NCBI GenBank assembly: GCA_051883415.1 | Contig: JBJETR010000072.1 | Location: 62,001 to 126,000, forward strand | Length of the DNA stretch: 64,000 nucleotides | DNA from: HGM11368 sp051883415 | GTDB taxonomy: Bacteria > Bacillota > Clostridia > Christensenellales > UBA3700 | Direction of reading: 5' to 3' | The notes under the pieces: model-generated | What the model was told of the DNA's origin: nothing | The model's input: only the letters and a program-made list of their open reading frames with translations | Database searches by the model: none | In this document: piece after piece, positions 63,308 through 64,000 of the stretch | Numbering within the stretch: the stretch's first letter is position 1 | Layout: every line of letters begins with the position of its first letter | Program-made: the position numbers and the translations under genes

Positions 63308-64000
63308 TTATATTGACAGTTTGTCCGAGAGCTCCACGTACTGCTGTAAGGACAAGTTCTCGCCCCTAACTCTAACGTCCAAGCCCATATCGGTGAGAGC
63401 CTTTTCCGCAACACTCCTCTCTACGCCCAACTGCATAAGATTGTTGACGAGCGTCTTCCTTCTCATAGCAAAGCCCGCCCTAATCACCTTCTTAACCTTA
63501 GCCTTGTCCACGCCCTCGTACTTGTCGTCCAAGTCGATACGTACGATACAACTGTCAACTTTGGGTTGTGGCACAAAGAGAGTCTTAGGCACGCTGCGAG
63601 TAATCTTTGCCTCGCCCTCCAAGGCAATGGCAAGAGTTATCACGCCGTAGTCACCGCTCCCTTCCTTGCTGACTATACGCTCACCTACTTCTTTTTGAAT
63701 CATCACCGTCACGCTGTCGGGCTTGCGCTCGCTCTCCAAAAATCGCATTATGAGAGGAGTGGTGATGTAGTAAGGAAGATTGGCAACTACCTTGTACTTA
63801 CTGCCCGTCATTGCAATTAGTTCGTCTTCACTTACCTTTTGGAAGTCCTTGAAAATCACCTCAACCTTGTCGTCCAAGCCTTGTAGCGACTGAGACAAAA
63901 TAGGTACGAGATTGCGGTCTATCTCAAAGGCATACACCTTTTTTGCAACGCTTGCAAGCTGTCTTGTCAACGTGCCTGCACCCGCACCAATCTCAACTAC
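63308..64000 (-). CDS. rsmA: 16S rRNA dimethyladenosine transferase (partial)
   Basis: RsmA (KsgA) dimethylates A1518 and A1519 in 16S rRNA. The window ends inside the gene; the N-terminal part is missing. The visible part starts with VEIGAGAGTLT (the SAM motif), then YAFEIDRN, the catalytic NLPYYITTP, and the C-terminal helical domain (AFAMRRKTLVNNL). About 230 residues are present of a usual 270-285. The terminator follows. Confidence 0.95.
   Translation of the reverse strand, partial: VVEIGAGAGTLTRQLASVAKKVYAFEIDRNLVPILSQSLQGLDDKVEVIFKDFQKVSEDELIAMTGSKYKVVANLPYYITTPLIMRFLESERKPDSVTVMIQKEVGERIVSKEGSGDYGVITLAIALEGEAKITRSVPKTLFVPQPKVDSCIVRIDLDDKYEGVDKAKVKKVIRAGFAMRRKTLVNNLMQLGVERSVAEKALTDMGLDVRVRGENLSLQQYVELSDKLSI

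Overview
The window looks like a chromosomal segment of an anaerobic, fermentative, Gram-positive bacterium of the Clostridia type (Bacillota), probably a gut commensal. The reasons are WhiA, DnaE, CdaA, UppP and MurB of Firmicute type, a TRAP (MtrB) protein, a three-subunit [FeFe] hydrogenase, a PPi-dependent phosphofructokinase beside an ATP-dependent one, Na+-pump decarboxylase subunits, and enzymes for fucose and galactosides. No rRNA, transposase, integrase, prophage or CRISPR array was seen. Most genes are on the minus strand.

Layout. 1-8.9 kb: a minus-strand cluster murB - PHP hydrolase - whiA - dnaE - mtrB(TRAP) - pfkA - PPi-PFK, tightly packed and often overlapping. 9-18.2 kb: lysC; then a long minus-strand run ppa - comEC (frameshifted) - holA - membrane protein - degenerate M28-like protein - cdaA - DUF1015. 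18.3-18.6 kb: two tRNA-Leu genes on the plus strand. 18.7-21 kb: a type II m5C restriction-modification pair whose nuclease gene is frameshifted. 21.2-21.45 kb: a small locus that looks like a type I toxin-antitoxin system. 21.5-23.1 kb: a GH110-like beta-helix glycosidase. 23.5-26.4 kb: a plus-strand operon ferritin - ZIP transporter - TPR - DUF4037. 26.6-28.2 kb: Na+ pump subunits oadB-oadG behind a long structured leader ending in an intrinsic terminator. 28.4-28.6 kb: an unusual array of small hairpins. 28.7-33.2 kb: fucO, a GH35 beta-galactosidase and a beta-helix lipoprotein. 33.4-39.7 kb: YitT, UppP, a DUF2804 protein, an HtrA-like lipoprotein and another lipoprotein. 39.7-47.1 kb: a GH77-GH13 fusion enzyme, GH36 alpha-galactosidase, a lone CBM20 protein, RlmA and a ROK regulator. 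47.2-52.4 kb: L-fucose kinase-aldolase-isomerase and TcdA. 52.5-55.3 kb: an ABC transporter of the TrpXYZ-like family. 55.7-59.7 kb: hydrogenase subunits. 59.9-64 kb: upp-uraA, a hypothetical protein and partial rsmA.

How it fits together. GH110-like, GH35 and GH36 enzymes without signal peptides, plus isomerase, kinase, aldolase and lactaldehyde reductase for fucose, suggest intracellular breakdown of imported host-type (mucin or blood-group) oligosaccharides. The GH77-GH13 fusion and the CBM20 protein suggest glycogen or maltodextrin turnover. Sugars enter glycolysis through ATP- or PPi-dependent PFK. Reducing equivalents leave as H2 (probable bifurcating hydrogenase, with a candidate Rex box) or as 1,2-propanediol.

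The observations most worth a second look are the TRAP gene coupled to pfkA, the attenuator leader of the Na+ pump, the small toxin/antisense locus, the hairpin array, the repeated 3'-UTR element, and two frameshifts that both look like loss of one base.
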